Source: Dulcicalothrix desertica PCC 7102 (lineage in GTDB: Bacteria > Cyanobacteriota > Cyanobacteriia > Cyanobacteriales > Nostocaceae). From it: DNA of 64,000 nucleotides. The DNA lies in contig NZ_RSCL01000007.1 in NCBI RefSeq assembly GCF_003991905.1, positions 155,465 through 219,464 on the forward strand, written 5' to 3'. This document shows positions 44,720 through 53,955 of the stretch, in pieces; positions within the stretch are counted from its first letter, which is position 1, and each line of letters begins with the position of its first letter. A program made the translations under genes and the position numbers. Below the pieces are notes generated by a model that saw nothing but the letters and a program-made list of their open reading frames with translations, searched no databases and was not told where the DNA came from.

Positions 44720-45967
44720 ATGAAGGTTAGCTTGCAGCCTGCTCTAAATGATGGCAACTTAGATGGGAGCCAGCCGAATAGTCAACGACAGTTGGCGATA
44801 TCGATTTCAGCCGTTGCGGATAGTCTTAACCGCAATGTACCGTTGAATTTATGCCTAATTCTTGACCATAGTGGTTCGATGAGTGGGCGCCCGTTAGAAA
44901 CTGTTAAAAAGGCGGCTTGCCGTATTGTTGACAGATTAAATCCTGGTGATCGCCTCAGCGTTGTTGTTTTTGACCACCGTGCCAAGGTTTTGGTATCCAA
45001 CCAAACAGTAGAAGACCCAGAACGCATCAAACAACAAATTAATAAACTTTCTGCTGACGGGGGTACTGCCATTGATGAAGGTTTACAATTAGGTATCAAG
45101 GAACTAACCAAAGGTAACAAAGATTCGATATCGCAAGCCTTTTTGTTAACCGACGGTGAAAACGAACACGGTAGTAATAAGCGCTGTTTAGAATTTTCAA
45201 AGTTAGCTGCTAGCTACAATTTGACTTTGAATACTTTAGGTTTTGGCGATAACTGGAACCAAGATGTTCTCGAACAGATTGCTGATGCTGGTGGTGGCTC
45301 TTTATCTCACATTCAACAACCGGATGAAGCGGAAGCCAAATTTAGCCAGCTATTTACCCGCATTCAAACGGTGAGTTTAACAAATGCTTATTTGTTATTC
45401 TCGCTAGTTCCAAAAGTACGGTTAGCCGAACTTAAGCCTGTTGCACAAGTGGCGCCGGAAACAATCGAGCTACCCGTACAACAAGACCCTGATGGGCGAA
45501 TATCTGTACGCATAGGCGATTTGATGCGTGATGTCGAACGGGTAATTTTAGCAAACTTGTATATTTCGCAACTGCCACTTGGTAGGCAACCAATCGCGCA
45601 ACTACAAGTACGTTATGATGACCCAAGCCAAAATCTAACAGGAATACTATCAGAAATATTCTTCGTAGAGGCAAATGTAACAGGACAATATCAATCAGTA
45701 GTTGACGCGAACGTACAACAGCATGTTTTGGCACTAGCAAAATATCGACAAACCCAGCTTGCAGAAACAAAACTACAAATGGGTGATAGAGCAGGCGCCG
45801 CAACAATGTTACAAACCGCAGCAAAAACCGCTCTGCAAATGGGCGATATGAGTGCCGCAACAGTGTTACAAACTTCTGCCACCCAACTACAAGCAGGACA
45901 AGACCTATCAGAAGCTGACCGCAAAAAAACCAGGATTGTATCAAAAACCATATTACAAGATTCTTAA
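44720..45967 (+). CDS. VWA domain protein
   Basis: A 415-residue cytoplasmic protein with a von Willebrand factor A domain (about 40-215). The MIDAS motif is DHSGSMSG (Asp49, Ser51, Ser53), with further metal-site residues in SADGGTAIDEG and LLTDGENEHG. The C-terminal half is beta-rich, then helical with repeated Ala/Gln/Met segments (GDRAGAATMLQTAAKTALQM). Such proteins are common in cyanobacteria, often near Ser/Thr kinases or phosphatases, but no specific role is evident from neighbours. Confidence 0.9.
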   Translation: MKVSLQPALNDGNLDGSQPNSQRQLAISISAVADSLNRNVPLNLCLILDHSGSMSGRPLETVKKAACRIVDRLNPGDRLSVVVFDHRAKVLVSNQTVEDPERIKQQINKLSADGGTAIDEGLQLGIKELTKGNKDSISQAFLLTDGENEHGSNKRCLEFSKLAASYNLTLNTLGFGDNWNQDVLEQIADAGGGSLSHIQQPDEAEAKFSQLFTRIQTVSLTNAYLLFSLVPKVRLAELKPVAQVAPETIELPVQQDPDGRISVRIGDLMRDVERVILANLYISQLPLGRQPIAQLQVRYDDPSQNLTGILSEIFFVEANVTGQYQSVVDANVQQHVLALAKYRQTQLAETKLQMGDRAGAATMLQTAAKTALQMGDMSAATVLQTSATQLQAGQDLSEADRKKTRIVSKTILQDS

Positions 45968-45970
45968 TAT

Positions 45971-46004
45971 TATGTAGAAACGTGATATATCACGTCTCTA
46001 CATA
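45971..46004 (+). terminator. Hairpin after VWA gene
   Basis: 16-base arms (TATGTAGAAACGTGAT with one mismatch to its partner) immediately downstream of the VWA stop codon. It resembles the palindrome at 8903-8924 and may work as a terminator. Confidence 0.6.
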
Positions 46005-46033
46005 ATTTATATTTCAATGCGTAAATCCTAATC

Positions 46034-46417
46034 ATGAAACCCATTAAAATTCATCATGCCGCAATCATCTGTTCAAACTATGAGCTATCCAAAAAATTCT
46101 ACGTCGAAACCCTAGGCTTCAAAATTATTCAAGAAACATATCGGGCGCCGCGTAACTCCTATAAATTAGACTTACAAGTTGGAGAAAATCAAATAGAATT
46201 ATTCTCATTCCCAAACCCACCACAACGAGTCAATAAACCCGAAGCATGTGGTTTAAGACATTTAGCATTCGAGGTTGAGAATATAGAAGAAACAGTTTCG
46301 TATTTACAATCTCAAGGTGTCGAAGTTGAAAGTATTAGAGTAGATGATATTACAGATAAAAAATATACCTTTTTCCAAGACCCCGACGGCTTGCCATTAG
46401 AAATATATGAAACGTAA
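46034..46417 (+). CDS. VOC-superfamily glyoxalase-like protein
   Basis: A 127-residue vicinal-oxygen-chelate protein of the YaeR/SMU1112c-like branch. The start MKPIKIHHAAIIC has the first metal-ligand His, YVETLGFKII is the conserved helix-strand, QIELFSFPNPP holds a Glu ligand, ACGLRHLAFEVENI another His, and FFQDPDGLPLEIYE the last Glu. The fold and metal site are complete. Substrate is unknown; many relatives are annotated as lactoylglutathione lyase-like without biochemical proof. Confidence 0.88.
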   Translation: MKPIKIHHAAIICSNYELSKKFYVETLGFKIIQETYRAPRNSYKLDLQVGENQIELFSFPNPPQRVNKPEACGLRHLAFEVENIEETVSYLQSQGVEVESIRVDDITDKKYTFFQDPDGLPLEIYET

Positions 46418-46422
46418 AAGCT

Positions 46423-46474
46423 CGTTGTAAGCACTTCAGTGCTTCACAATATAAGCACTGAAGTGCTTACAACG
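46423..46474. terminator. Long perfect hairpin between convergent genes
   Basis: Two 22-base arms (46423-46444 and 46453-46474) complement perfectly around an 8-base loop CACAATAT. Each arm includes the near-palindrome AAGCACTTCAGTGCTT. It lies just after the glyoxalase-like gene and could terminate transcription from both sides. Confidence 0.75.
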
Positions 46475-46477
46475 AAC

Positions 46478-46542
46478 GTAATTTAAAGACGTAATTTAAA
46501 GACGTAATTTAAAGACGTAATTTAAAGACGTAATTTAAAGAC
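46478..46542. repeat. Five tandem copies of GTAATTTAAAGAC
   Basis: A 13-base direct repeat, five perfect units. The stop codon and last residues of the phosphodiesterase-like gene on the minus strand lie in the last unit. Confidence 0.92.
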
Positions 46543-48391
46543 CTAATGTTCTACCAGGAAAACCCGCAACATCAAAGTAACGAGTTTTACCGACGGTTTG
46601 ATATTTTAAAACAGTCTTCAACCCGTTCTCAGCAGGCTTCGATTCCATAGTAAAAGATTTGGCGCCCACTGTATCTGGTTGACCCACCAATGCCTCATTC
46701 ATCACTCTTCCCGTTAATCTTCCCAAAGGTTTAAGCTGTAAATTTAAAACTTTAGCAATAGTACGTGGTACATCTGCATTACTTACAGGCGCAAAGTCTT
46801 TAAATCCTTTTTTAAAGTCAGGACCAATGGCGCCCATCATATTGTAAGTGTCCGCGCGGCTAAAACTACCGTGCATTCCTTGCCCTTGTTGCAATTTTGT
46901 ATCAGAAACTTCTGCACCACATGCTGTAGGAGTTCCGCATCCTGTATCAAACGAACGGAAGTTTATTAGCATTGAGGGTTTGGGTGTACGCGCGTTGCCT
47001 CTAAGCCCAATATTCTCTAATGATAATGTGCCAGGTATCTTGCCCAAATCATTATTGACGAAAACACCGCTAACATAATCCTGTTTGAACAGTGAAGTGA
47101 CTATTTTTTGCGCTAAATCTTTTTGCAAAGCTTTATTTGGTAGATATACCAAATCTGAACCACCGTTTGCTGCCACAATCACATCAGGTTTATTTGGGTC
47201 TTTACCAAGAATATGATTTCGGGTATTTTGACCTTTAGTTGGGTCTACAGAAGCATTTTTTTTATCTGGGTCAAATAAAGGTAGTCCCAGATCCTTTGCT
47301 AAATCAATTGCTACAAAACCAGATGGTAAAAACCCTTTTGGAACATCAGGATAATTAAGAGTCGCTGCATAACTCGTTTTACTTTCTCTACTAATCGTCG
47401 AAAACCCGTGGTCGGCAGTAATAAATATATTTGTAGTCTCTTCTAATCCTAACTCTTTGAGGGCGCCTCGAATTTGCGCCAAGTTTTTATCTACATTTTG
47501 ACGTGCTGCTTGAGATGTCGGACCATTAATACCTGGTACTAGCTTGTTAAGACTATCACCATGATTGTGCTGCGTACCGTCAGGGTCGCGCGACCAATAC
47601 ACCATTACAAAAGGCTTTTGGCGCTGTTGAAAAAGCGGTAAAATCACTTTAGTTGTTACATCAGCAAAATATTGCTGCTGAGTTACATTTGCACTTGTAG
47701 TTCCTGGGGTTTTATAATCACCGCTTTTCCCGTTCTCACCCCGTTCTGGTGTTTCTTTCGGTAAAGAGTTTTTATCGAGTAAGCTGATTACATCTTGATT
47801 CAGGGCAACACCTTCTTTTGTACCTGTATCATCATCAAAAATAATCGTTGGTTCACCTTGCTGTAAGGTAATGTCTTGAATCAGTACAGGCCCAATTTTA
47901 CCAACTGCTGCCGTACTAAACCCTGCTTTACGCGCAGTGAAGAGTAAACTTTGCTCATTTAAGAAATTGGCGCCAAATTGTTTGTTAACTTCTTTGAGAA
48001 CGACATTGTTCTCTAAGTACGGAACAAAGCTATTTTTAGCACTTTTAACTGGAGTATTAACTTTTATTGTATTGCTAAAGTCGCCAGTATCGCCAAGAAA
48101 ATGCCCAGTTGCAATTGCAGAAGCATTTGAAGTAGTAAAAGTTGGAAATAAAGAATGACTGTTAAGAAAAGTTACGCCATCAGAACGAATCTCATTTAAA
48201 TTTGGAGTATCGGTAGAATTTACCCAATCAGGACGCAAACCATCAGCAACGAAAATAATTGCATTATGCTGCTTGGCTTTTTGAGCTACTTGTTGATTAC
48301 TTTGTTGAGGCTGTCGTGTACAAGCTATAGTTATAGTAACAACACAAAGCGCAAGGTAGATGAAACGCTGCAAATATTTACCAATTTTCAT
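46535..48391 (-). CDS. Alkaline phosphatase/phosphodiesterase-family lipoprotein
   Basis: Start chosen at 48391 (MKIGKYLQRF), which gives a lipoprotein signal with lipobox ITIAC (Cys24); six codons upstream are also open. The 618-residue product belongs to the alkaline phosphatase superfamily, nucleotide pyrophosphatase/type I phosphodiesterase branch. The metal-site start is IIFVADGLRPDW, the nucleophile region FPTFTTSNASAIATG, and other metal ligands lie in WSRDPDGTQHNHGDS and ITADHGFSTI. It is probably anchored outside the cytoplasmic or outer membrane and hydrolyses phosphoesters for phosphate supply, which is family inference. No Pho box was identified. Confidence 0.88.
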   Translation of the reverse strand: MKIGKYLQRFIYLALCVVTITIACTRQPQQSNQQVAQKAKQHNAIIFVADGLRPDWVNSTDTPNLNEIRSDGVTFLNSHSLFPTFTTSNASAIATGHFLGDTGDFSNTIKVNTPVKSAKNSFVPYLENNVVLKEVNKQFGANFLNEQSLLFTARKAGFSTAAVGKIGPVLIQDITLQQGEPTIIFDDDTGTKEGVALNQDVISLLDKNSLPKETPERGENGKSGDYKTPGTTSANVTQQQYFADVTTKVILPLFQQRQKPFVMVYWSRDPDGTQHNHGDSLNKLVPGINGPTSQAARQNVDKNLAQIRGALKELGLEETTNIFITADHGFSTISRESKTSYAATLNYPDVPKGFLPSGFVAIDLAKDLGLPLFDPDKKNASVDPTKGQNTRNHILGKDPNKPDVIVAANGGSDLVYLPNKALQKDLAQKIVTSLFKQDYVSGVFVNNDLGKIPGTLSLENIGLRGNARTPKPSMLINFRSFDTGCGTPTACGAEVSDTKLQQGQGMHGSFSRADTYNMMGAIGPDFKKGFKDFAPVSNADVPRTIAKVLNLQLKPLGRLTGRVMNEALVGQPDTVGAKSFTMESKPAENGLKTVLKYQTVGKTRYFDVAGFPGRTLGL

Positions 48392-48513
48392 ACTGTGGTA
48401 GATTATCAAATATCAAAATTGTATTACTTGAAATTCATTTTGGGATTATTGCAGGGTTAATTTATTAATAATACTTTCTTAATCTCATAATCGTCCTTGT
48501 AGCATTGCCCACC

Positions 48514-49680
48514 TTACTTGGTAGCTAAACTACACAGTACTTCTACTAATTTCTCAATATGAACATTCTCATGAGTTGCCATTAGTGTAATGCGAATGCG
48601 ACTTGTAGGTACTGTAGGGGGACGAATGGCAGGAGCAAAAACACCAGCATCCTTTAACCGTTTGCCTGCTTTTAAAGCATCAGCAGCATTTGCTAGTTGG
48701 AAACATAATATAGGTGAAGATGAAGGTAATATTTTTAACTCAGGTAAATGCTTTTGTAACAATTCTCTCAAGTATTCTACGTTGTGCCATAGTTGCATCC
48801 TACGTTGTGGTTCACTACTTACTATTTCTATTGCTGTGAGTGCAGATGCTGTATCAGCAGGAGAAAGTGCGGTTGTGTAAATCCAACTCGGCGCCCGATT
48901 CCGAAGATAATCTATTAAAGTGGCACTTCCTGTAATATATCCTCCCAAACTACCCAAAGCTTTACTAAGAGTTCCCATTTGTATTAACTCTCTACCTGTA
49001 CATCCAAAATGTTCAACGCATCCGGCGCCATTTTTGCCTAGCACACCAGTACCATGTGCTTCATCGACTAGCAGCATACAATTAAACTCTTCTGCTAAAT
49101 CTAATAATTCGGGTAAAGGACATAAATCACCGTCCATACTAAAAACGCTATCGGTAATAATTAAACAGCGACGATAATTTTTGCGTTGGGAGTGGAGCTG
49201 GTTTTTTAAAACTTCAGTATTACAGTGCGGATACTCGGTAATATTTGCACCACTTAGAATTGCGCCATTTTTGAGACTGGAATGATTATATTGGTCAGAT
49301 AATACCAAATCACGTTTACCAACTAATGCTGTAATGGCGCCAATATTGGCAAGATAACCGGAACTAAAAACAATAGCGTCTTGAGTTTGTTTGAGAGATG
49401 CTATTGCCCGTTCCAACTGTTGGTGTAATGACCGTTGTCCAGTAAGTAACCGTGAACCAGTAGAACCTGTGCCAAATTCTTTAACTGCGTTTACTGCTGC
49501 GGTAATTAAACGCTCATCACCTGCCAAACCTAAATAATCATTACTAGCAAAATTTATGCAGGACTCACCCTCCAAAACAACAACAGCGCCAGAGCCACCA
49601 TTAATCGTTTGTGTTGAACGATACCAGTTAGCTTTTTTGATTGTTTGTAACGATTCATTTATCCAAGTGTATGCGGACAT
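48514..49680 (-). CDS. bioF: 8-amino-7-oxononanoate synthase
   Basis: A 388-residue PLP enzyme of biotin synthesis, condensing pimeloyl-ACP or -CoA with alanine. Residues of the alpha-oxoamine synthase family are visible: [30 protein letters not shown] (His133), [11 protein letters not shown] (Asp206, His209) and [14 protein letters not shown] with the PLP lysine Lys240. Length is normal. It stands alone here with no other bio genes, as is usual in cyanobacteria. Confidence 0.94.
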   Translation of the reverse strand: MSAYTWINESLQTIKKANWYRSTQTINGGSGAVVVLEGESCINFASNDYLGLAGDERLITAAVNAVKEFGTGSTGSRLLTGQRSLHQQLERAIASLKQTQDAIVFSSGYLANIGAITALVGKRDLVLSDQYNHSSLKNGAILSGANITEYPHCNTEVLKNQLHSQRKNYRRCLIITDSVFSMDGDLCPLPELLDLAEEFNCMLLVDEAHGTGVLGKNGAGCVEHFGCTGRELIQMGTLSKALGSLGGYITGSATLIDYLRNRAPSWIYTTALSPADTASALTAIEIVSSEPQRRMQLWHNVEYLRELLQKHLPELKILPSSSPILCFQLANAADALKAGKRLKDAGVFAPAIRPPTVPTSRIRITLMATHENVHIEKLVEVLCSLATK

Positions 49681-49689
49681 GGGGATATT

Positions 49690-49782
49690 GTAGAGGCGCG
49701 ATACCGTAGGGGCGGGTTAACGAAAAATCCAAAACATCTTTAAGATACCTCTAAACCCGCCCTCTAAACCCGCCCCCAGATG
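49690..49782. repeat. GGGGCGGGTTAAC repeat
   Basis: CCGTAGGGGCGGGTTAACG at the left and two copies of CTAAACCCGCCC at the right form an inverted repeat. It belongs with the cluster at 10892-11110, including the lead GGCGCGATACCGTAGG-type sequence shared with 10890-10910. Confidence 0.8.
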
Positions 49783-49921
49783 TCCAAAATTTTAACAGGC
49801 GAAATTCAACCACAAAGAGATTTAGAGTTTTAAAGTAGAAAATATATCAAAAATATACAATTAGTTACGCTGCGAAAGTTCAATGAGTAGATGACCCACA
49901 ATAATCATGAATTCAAAATTA

Positions 49922-50551
49922 CTACACTTCTGTACTACTTAGATGCGCGATAGCTTGGCGTATCCAATCTTCTACAAAAGCATCTTTAGGAAGCCCAATA
50001 TCTTCACTAACGAAGTGTAAAGCGTGACTTACCTCACCTGCTGTATAACCAAGCGCGAGTAATGTACTTTGTACTTCTTCAAGAATACTTGGCGCTGGAC
50101 CATCGGTAGCAACGAAAAAACCAGCAGTTTTACGCCACTCAATGAGCTTGCTTTTTAGCTCTAAACAAATCCGTTCAGCCGTTTTCTTCCCAACTCCAGG
50201 CGCCTGAATAATTAATTGTACATTCGCTGTAACAATTGCTTGCACTAATTCCGGTACTTCGAGAGTATCGAGTAATGCAATAGCTAATGCGGCGCCAATA
50301 CCACTTACACCTAACAAATGGCGAAATAAATCGCGTTCTGCTGGTGAACCGAAACCGTAAAGCAAAGGAACTTCTTCACGGACTTGGTAATGAGTAAAAA
50401 TCTGAACACTCTCACCCGAACCTGGCAATTGTTTCGCCAGCTTTCCGGGAATTTGCAAGTCGTACCCCATATAATTCACTTCCAAAGTGAGAATATGGCG
50501 ATTACCACTGCTTTGAATATTCGCAACGAGACCTTTAAGATAACTAATCAT
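49922..50551 (-). CDS. ruvA: Holliday junction helicase subunit RuvA
   Basis: A 209-residue RuvA that binds four-way junctions and loads RuvB. It starts [12 protein letters not shown], and the OB-fold has [12 protein letters not shown]. HhH motifs lie in [17 protein letters not shown] and [17 protein letters not shown]. The C-terminal domain (about 150-209) that contacts RuvB is present. Its ATG overlaps the preceding phosphatase gene's stop by 4 bases, implying coupling of two functionally unrelated genes. Confidence 0.95.
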   Translation of the reverse strand: MISYLKGLVANIQSSGNRHILTLEVNYMGYDLQIPGKLAKQLPGSGESVQIFTHYQVREEVPLLYGFGSPAERDLFRHLLGVSGIGAALAIALLDTLEVPELVQAIVTANVQLIIQAPGVGKKTAERICLELKSKLIEWRKTAGFFVATDGPAPSILEEVQSTLLALGYTAGEVSHALHFVSEDIGLPKDAFVEDWIRQAIAHLSSTEV

Positions 50552-51297
50552 TCTACGAAACCAAAATGTTTCAAACCTTCAATAATTCCGCCTGCACAAT
50601 CATTTGAAGCCAGGTAATGATAATCCGCGCGATTTTGACTGTACCACTCTAGTAATTCTGGTCGTGCATTTCCTACAAGAATTCCTCGTTCCTCTCCAGT
50701 CGCAAATAATGATATATCGTTACCTGAATCTCCACAAACAACCGTTTGTTCAGCTACAAAATTCCACTTTTGACGTAGAAATTGCACTGCCTGACCTTTA
50801 TCGCTGTCGCGGGGCACAATGTCAAGGTCAATCCCACTACTATAGATTAACTTTATATTTAAAGCACATTTTTGTAACTTTGACTCAAGTTGCAGCAAAA
50901 TTTTTTCTGATAGCTCCTCTTTCAAAAAGAAACTTACCTTAAATGGACGCTGTTCTGTTTCTGGTTGTGGAACTAACTCCGGAAATTGTGATGTCACTTC
51001 GATAACAGCTTCCTTATTCCACCCATGTGAAAGCTTCTGTGACCAAGATGCATCAGGGGTTTCGCTATCATCAAAATAGATTTCTGTTCCTACAGATACA
51101 ACCAATGCATCAGGGTCTATTAAGTTTTTCTCTTCTTTGATCTCTCTATATAGTACGGGTGAACGACCAGTTGCATAAACAATTTTACTACCATAATTTT
51201 GTCTATGCTCAGTTAGCATTTGGTTCAATAGTACTAACTGGTCATCGGCGCCCACGAGGGTGTTATCAAGGTCAGTGACAAACAAAAAGGGTTTCAT
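50548..51297 (-). CDS. spp: Sucrose-phosphate phosphatase
   Basis: A 249-residue HAD-superfamily phosphatase. Start chosen at 51297 ([13 protein letters not shown]), as the frame's extra 28 upstream residues are non-conserved. Motif I is DLDNTLV (Asp9, Asp11), motif [10 protein letters not shown], and motif III/IV the lysine in RDSDKGQAV plus [13 protein letters not shown]. The arrangement, [10 protein letters not shown] and NARPELLEW match cyanobacterial sucrose-6F-phosphate phosphatase, which releases sucrose as compatible solute. The partner sucrose-phosphate synthase is not in the window. Confidence 0.9.
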   Translation of the reverse strand: MKPFLFVTDLDNTLVGADDQLVLLNQMLTEHRQNYGSKIVYATGRSPVLYREIKEEKNLIDPDALVVSVGTEIYFDDSETPDASWSQKLSHGWNKEAVIEVTSQFPELVPQPETEQRPFKVSFFLKEELSEKILLQLESKLQKCALNIKLIYSSGIDLDIVPRDSDKGQAVQFLRQKWNFVAEQTVVCGDSGNDISLFATGEERGILVGNARPELLEWYSQNRADYHYLASNDCAGGIIEGLKHFGFVE

Positions 51298-51606
51298 CGG
51301 AGTAAGGGGTAAGAAAAATTTGGGGTAGGCAGCAAATATTTGAATTACCCAATAGTTAATAGGTAAAACTCGTCCCAACAAGAGTTGAGTATTATTAGTA
51401 ACTTGCTTTGCGAAAAAAGTCTATAGGCAATGCTATACGATTTTGGTAGCAATTTTGTAACAATAAATGTATGATACGTATAATAAAAGGCACAACACAT
51501 TGTCGCGCCCTTGTAAATACTCTTCACGAAATATCTTTCATGTCGGTTGGATGTAGGTTAAATGGAGGAACTCCACCCAACATATTGATGATGAAATTGG
51601 ACGGAA

Positions 51607-51680
51607 CCCAACCCCCCTTATTAAGGGGGGCTTTAAACCCTTCTTTTTCCCCCCTTATTAAGGGGGGCTAGGGGGGATTA
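51607..51680. repeat. Dispersed C/G-run palindromic repeat, copy 2
   Basis: CCCAACCCCCCTTATTAAGG at one end and a GGGGGGCTAGGGGGGATTA end, with internal CCCCTTATTAAGGGG hairpins. This is the reverse orientation of the family seen at 2367-2451. Confidence 0.85.
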
Positions 51681-51814
51681 ATTATGCTACAAAAAGTCTA
51701 ATTAAGTACTATTAATAGTAGTGCTTTCAATGCAATGGCGCCTCCAGATTTGTTAACCAATGGTTATCAAAATCTAAGTAAACTTGTAATTTTTATAACT
51801 GCGTTACCAGGTAT

Positions 51815-52012
51815 TTAATATAGAATTGATAAATTCGGAAAATTTTCAGGAAGTTCAAACTCAAAATTTCCCTCAGTATCTATAGGTAAACAATTCCACT
51901 TCCTTGAGCCGACTCTCCGCACTAAAGTGACGGAGAATAAGAGCGAAACCACAGGATTATTGCTAACCCCATTTTTTTCTAGCTTTTTGCCCTTCGTATA
52001 TTTTCTAAACAA
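51815..52012 (-). CDS. Short hypothetical ORF
   Basis: A 65-codon frame. The first half includes basic residues that overlap the pseudogene at 51979-52155 in another frame. The middle spans a hairpin (CTCCGCACTAAAGTGACGGAG, 51915-51935 region), and the end (WNCLPIDTEGNFEFELP) looks protein-like. It may be the displaced 3' half of the upstream pseudogene rather than an independent gene. Confidence 0.25.
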   Translation of the reverse strand: MFRKYTKGKKLEKNGVSNNPVVSLLFSVTLVRRVGSRKWNCLPIDTEGNFEFELPENFPNLSILY

Positions 52013-52155
52013 TCTTCAAGTACATCATCTTGATTATCACTATATATTTCTCCAATTGTTTGGGCAACTTCATAACTAATTACTTTCTCTTTATCATTCC
52101 AAGAAATTGGACAATCATCAAATCAATCATTTTGTGATTCAACTTGACATTTCAT
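51979..52155 (-). pseudogene. Small gene with in-frame stop
   Basis: From ATG at 52155 the frame reads MKCQVESQND, then TGA at 52123-52125, then FDDCPISWNDKEKVISYEV to LEDCLENIRRAKS and a TAG at 51979. The post-stop part has clear protein-like composition (acidic, helical). Together with 51815-52012 it suggests one decayed small gene with a nonsense change and a repeat-type disruption. A sequencing error or a second start is possible. Confidence 0.4.
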
Positions 52156-52213
52156 TCATCCTTGATTATTTTTGACTAGTAAAGTTTTATTGTTTAAGTA
52201 ATATCACGTAGAG

Positions 52214-52939
52214 ATGAATAGTCAAGATTATTTTAATGATGAGCTTCTAGAAAAAAGAGTTGATAAATTTTATGGATATGGTAATTACCAAGGAAATTAT
52301 TGGTTTATCGGTATGGAAGAAGCAGGAGGAGACTTTAAAGAAAATAACAACAGAATAAATGTATGGTCAAATAGAGGCGAACTGGAATTAGAAGACCTTG
52401 TAGAATATCATATAGCTATAGGAGCAAGAGGACTTTTTCAACTAGGTGCAGCAATACAACCAACCTGGAATAAATTAATTCGTATTGTACTGAGTGCCAA
52501 AGGAATAAAAAATATTAATACAGAAGATGTTCGTAAATATCAGATATATGAATTAGGTAGAGCAAATCAAGAGACTTGTTTACTAGAGTTATTGCCTTTA
52601 CCATCACCATCTCTCGCTGATTGGACATATAGTCAACATTCTTTAATACCTTTTTTATCAAATAGAAATGATTATGAAAATCATTGTGTTGAGAAGCGAA
52701 TAAACTATATTAGTAATAAAATAAAAGAATGTCAACCTTCTTCAGTTGTCTTCTACGGTATAAGATATGAATACTCTTGGATAAAAATAGCAGATGTTGA
52801 GTTTTTACCAACCTCAGAAGGTTTCTTAATTGGTAGAAGTAATCAGACTGTATTTACGATAGTTAAACATCCTACAGCTTTTGGTGTAACCAATGAATAC
52901 TTCCATAATATCGGTAAATCAATTGCTGCAAGTCCCTAA
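52214..52939 (+). CDS. Hypothetical protein, possible uracil-DNA-glycosylase-like fold
   Basis: A 241-residue soluble protein not recognised with confidence. The N-terminal strand NYWFIGMEEAGGDF resembles motif A of UDG-superfamily proteins (hydrophobic strand, then G-x-x-x-G). ELLPLPSPSLADW may be the segment leading to the base pocket. Near the end VVFYGIRY and VKHPTAFGVTNEYFHNIGK resemble the strand and the His-Pro motif of that fold. No catalytic Asp/His assignment is possible by eye. It lies in a GGCGCC-poor accessory patch, convergent with a Uma2 gene that it overlaps by 4 bases. Confidence 0.55.
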   Translation: MNSQDYFNDELLEKRVDKFYGYGNYQGNYWFIGMEEAGGDFKENNNRINVWSNRGELELEDLVEYHIAIGARGLFQLGAAIQPTWNKLIRIVLSAKGIKNINTEDVRKYQIYELGRANQETCLLELLPLPSPSLADWTYSQHSLIPFLSNRNDYENHCVEKRINYISNKIKECQPSSVVFYGIRYEYSWIKIADVEFLPTSEGFLIGRSNQTVFTIVKHPTAFGVTNEYFHNIGKSIAASP

Positions 52940-53505
52940 GTTAAACTTAAGCAGCTAAAAACATCTGCTACTGTCAACTGCCAATTACCCAAAATATCTA
53001 ATACGGGTAAAATATCTTGTTTTTCTTTGATGTCAGGAAATTGATTTGGTTGAAACACCATTATTGATTCATCGTCACAGTCCATCAACCAACCTAGTTT
53101 TGCTCCGTTTCGTATCGCAAATGTGATTTTACGAATGACTTTATTCGGAGATTGTTCAGGAGAGAGAATTTCAATTATCCAGTCAGGATGAATATCAAAT
53201 CTATTGGAAATTTGTCCATTCGCATCAAGAGGAATTCTTTGCCATTCAAATACAGCAATATCTGGCACTATAGATTTACCGCCAAAATTACAGCGCAGTT
53301 CAGTAAACACTACAGCTAATTTTTTAGTTTCTCCAACGTCATTAATAACAGATGATAAACGTGTTTGAACTCGACTATGTTTTCCTTGTGGCATAGGTTT
53401 TTGGTAGATTATCCCATCAATATATTCGCTTGCAGGTTTTGTTTCTGGCAGCTTTAAGAATTCTTCCAGGGTTAATACAGAGGTTGGGTCAATAGATAAT
53501 GTCAT
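52936..53505 (-). CDS. Uma2 family (DUF820) putative endonuclease
   Basis: A 189-residue Uma2 protein with YIDGIIYQKPMPQGKHSRVQ, SIVPDIAVFEW (acidic motif), PDWIIEILSPEQSPNKVIRK with E-x-S, and LGWLMDCDDESIMVF. This corresponds to the PD-(D/E)XK nuclease-like core. It is only distantly similar to the Uma2 protein at 14141-14713. No associated toxin, transposase or methylase was recognised next to it. Confidence 0.88.
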   Translation of the reverse strand: MTLSIDPTSVLTLEEFLKLPETKPASEYIDGIIYQKPMPQGKHSRVQTRLSSVINDVGETKKLAVVFTELRCNFGGKSIVPDIAVFEWQRIPLDANGQISNRFDIHPDWIIEILSPEQSPNKVIRKITFAIRNGAKLGWLMDCDDESIMVFQPNQFPDIKEKQDILPVLDILGNWQLTVADVFSCLSLT

Positions 53506-53542
53506 AAAATATGACTCCTTAAAATTTTATTGGTTACTTGGG

Positions 53543-53773
53543 TTATTCAGATGACTCATCTTGTAACGTTTCTACAAGTATATCTACTTGTTCCTGTTTT
53601 GCTTGTAAAAAACTATCGCACTCTTTTATATATTGTACCGCAGTAGCAAACTGTTCAAAAACTTCTGCTAAATCAAGTTCCCCCGCTTCAATTTTGGAAA
53701 TAATACTATCAATTTCGGCAACTTTCGCTTCATAGCTAAACTCATCATTCGTTATTTTCTTACCCTTAATCAT
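53543..53773 (-). CDS. xseB: Exodeoxyribonuclease VII small subunit
   Basis: A 76-residue helical protein with the XseB pattern: [40 protein letters not shown], then [13 protein letters not shown]. It associates with XseA to degrade single-stranded DNA. It is downstream of xseA in the same direction, with a 182-base gap containing repeat-like sequence. Confidence 0.92.
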   Translation of the reverse strand: MIKGKKITNDEFSYEAKVAEIDSIISKIEAGELDLAEVFEQFATAVQYIKECDSFLQAKQEQVDILVETLQDESSE

Positions 53774-53875
53774 TTTATTTTTTGTGTCCTTTGTGTCTTT
53801 GTGGTTAAATAATCTTCTTAAAATACAATATAAAATATTTTAATTATAATCTGACTTTTGAATAAACATGAATAT

Positions 53876-53951
53876 TAGAGATGCTACCCTGCGGGAAAAC
53901 TACCCTTCGGGAAAACTTCGTTTACGTTAACGTTCGCGACTCATGACATAA
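53876..53951. repeat. GCTTCG/CGCGACTCATGACA-type repeat
   Basis: AGAGATGCTACCCTGCGGGA at one end and GTTCGCGACTCATGACATAA at the other, with duplicated CCTTCGGGAAAAC/CCTGCGGGAAAAC inside. It is related to 14739-14826 and lies between xseA and xseB. Confidence 0.65.
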
Positions 53952-53955
53952 TAAG

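Noticed and set aside
51471..51671. 66-codon plus-strand frame
   Set aside because: Its second half is encoded by the C/G-run repeat and an AACCTAC palindrome; no homologous look.
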